Assembly: GCF_020990385.1 (NCBI RefSeq)
Contig: NZ_CP087597.1
Span: forward strand, 1,263,001 to 1,327,000
Direction: 5' to 3'
Source: Paracoccus sp. MA
GTDB lineage: Bacteria; Pseudomonadota; Alphaproteobacteria; Rhodobacterales; Rhodobacteraceae
DNA: 64,000 bases
The position numbers and the translations under genes are program-made. Under the pieces are notes generated by a model. That model did no database searches. It saw nothing but the letters and a program-made list of their open reading frames with translations, and had not been told where the DNA came from. The first letter of the stretch is position 1, and each line of letters opens with the position of its first letter. Positions 63,232-64,000 of this stretch are shown piece by piece.

Positions 63232-64000
63232 TAGCTGGCGGTGCGCAGCTTGATGAAGGCCGATGGCATGGTGACGCGCGCACCCACGCGGCGGCGGGCG
63301 GTGATGCGGAAAATATCCGTCTTTGCGCCCGTGATGCCGTCGCGGATCAGTTCCAGCCCCACGCGGTCGGCAATCGTGTAGCCGAAAGCGAAGTCACCGA
63401 ACAGAACCGGGGTGCTATCCGGCGCAACCTCGGGCATGTCGCGCGAAGCATAGACCGGGCGGCCCAGCAGCGTGGCGGGCTGGCCGCTGGCAAGCCCTTC
63501 CTGCCAGAGATAATCGCCGGTCTGGTTCGCCAGCATACGGATTGCGGCGATGGTTTGCGGGTTCATGAGCCATGCGCCGTTGGCGGCATGTTCCTGGGGC
63601 AGTTCATAGAACATGCGCACAAGGTCATTGGGCTGCACGGTCGCGGCGGTGCCGTCCAGTTCCTCGATACCCGCCGATGCCGACATGACGCCTTCCGGGG
63701 CGGTGGTGCCGTCGCCGTTGACGAACCATTGCGATTCCTTCAGCGCGAATTGCTTGGCGATATGGCCGGTGACGAATGCGTCAAGGTTGACGTGCGAATC
63801 TTCCAGCAGCGAAAGCGTCATGGGAACGCTGACACCGGCAAGGAACGGTTCCAGCGTGATTTCCTCAAAGCTGGGTTCGTCGTCGGGCTTGGTGCCGGTC
63901 TCGGCCACGATCTGCGGCTCCACGCTATCCACCAGCCGGGGCACCTTCAGCGACGGGCCGCTCATCTGAATGACGGTCGCAAGCTGGCGGATCGGCGACA
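63231..64000 (-). CDS. Phage major capsid protein, HK97 family, N-terminus outside window
   Basis: An open frame from the right edge to TAA at 63231, 255 residues of the C-terminal part of an HK97-fold capsid protein. LATVIQMSGPSLKVPRLVDS is the early E-loop side strand; PFLAGVSVPMTLSLLEDSHVNLDAFVTGHIAKQFALKESQWFVNGDGTTAPEG and the late ATLLGRPVYASRDMPEVAPDSTPVLFGDFAFGYTIADRVGLELIRD are typical of the P domain and A domain. An internal Met at 63965 is not the start, since homology continues upstream to the edge. Next gene overlaps by one base. Confidence 0.9.
   Translation of the reverse strand, partial: SPIRQLATVIQMSGPSLKVPRLVDSVEPQIVAETGTKPDDEPSFEEITLEPFLAGVSVPMTLSLLEDSHVNLDAFVTGHIAKQFALKESQWFVNGDGTTAPEGVMSASAGIEELDGTAATVQPNDLVRMFYELPQEHAANGAWLMNPQTIAAIRMLANQTGDYLWQEGLASGQPATLLGRPVYASRDMPEVAPDSTPVLFGDFAFGYTIADRVGLELIRDGITGAKTDIFRITARRRVGARVTMPSAFIKLRTAS

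Larger units (their letters stand above)
59662..64000. mobile_element. Degraded prophage or phage-like element, right end outside window
   Basis: Begins at the tRNA-Leu fragment and continues past the right edge. It holds an HK97-type capsid gene, a small coupled gene, a head-tail connector and unknown genes, mostly on the minus strand, plus two IS5-family insertions and a low-GC membrane-protein gene on the plus strand. Gene order capsid then connector along the minus strand fits a phage head module. IS damage suggests it can no longer form particles. Confidence 0.75.

Overview
The window is high-GC alphaproteobacterial DNA and most resembles a Paracoccus species (family Rhodobacteraceae). 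The main evidence is the assimilatory nitrate cluster in the order nasT-nasS-nasA-nasB-nasG-nasH-nasC, the layout described for Paracoccus denitrificans. Supporting evidence is the glg and thu operon types, FnrP-type TTGAT-N4-ATCAA boxes, and copies of a palindromic spacer element that I associate with this family. The species cannot be fixed from the sequence alone.

Layout. 1-11.1 kb holds housekeeping and small genes: nadK (cut by the left edge), glyA, an alpha/beta hydrolase, two entericidin-type lipopeptides around a DksA-like zinc-finger gene, lepA, a DMT exporter, a copper-chaperone-like peptide, a Sir2 deacylase, an isolated phnM and an AhpD-like gene behind an FNR box. 11.2-24.0 kb is a minus-strand glycogen operon, glgP-glgB-glgC-glgA-glgX-malQ-pgm, in which glgB carries a single-base frameshift. 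24.3-27.8 kb is nadA-nadB-nadC for de novo NAD synthesis. 28.0-30.5 kb is an IclR regulator and pabB/pabC. 30.6-37.9 kb is a thuEFGK-thuA-thuB type disaccharide uptake and oxidation operon with two Gfo/Idh/MocA dehydrogenases and an operator-rich promoter. 38.3-43.1 kb is a minus-strand run joining a ferric-iron ABC importer (fbpA, fbpB) to copper proteins (DUF2946-like, a YcnI-PCuAC fusion, Sco). The importer ATPase fbpC is transcribed divergently across a long palindrome.

44.4-53.9 kb is the nitrate/nitrite assimilation cluster: NasTS (ANTAR antiterminator and nitrate/nitrite sensor), an untranslated leader with several hairpins, then transporter NasA, NADH nitrite reductase NasB, Rieske ferredoxin NasG, FNT channel NasH and nitrate reductase NasC. 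54.1-59.3 kb holds a MOSC protein gene with a palindromic element inserted in frame, pdxY, tex, a hypothetical gene and a small lipoprotein.

From about 59.66 kb to the right edge the DNA is a degraded prophage or phage-like element. It begins at a 23-bp fragment that matches the 3' end of a tRNA-Leu on the minus strand, a likely attachment site. It contains HK97-type capsid and head-tail connector genes. It has been hit by two directly repeated, apparently identical 849-bp IS5-family (IS427-like) insertion sequences, which truncate at least three phage genes. No rRNA, complete tRNA or CRISPR array was seen.
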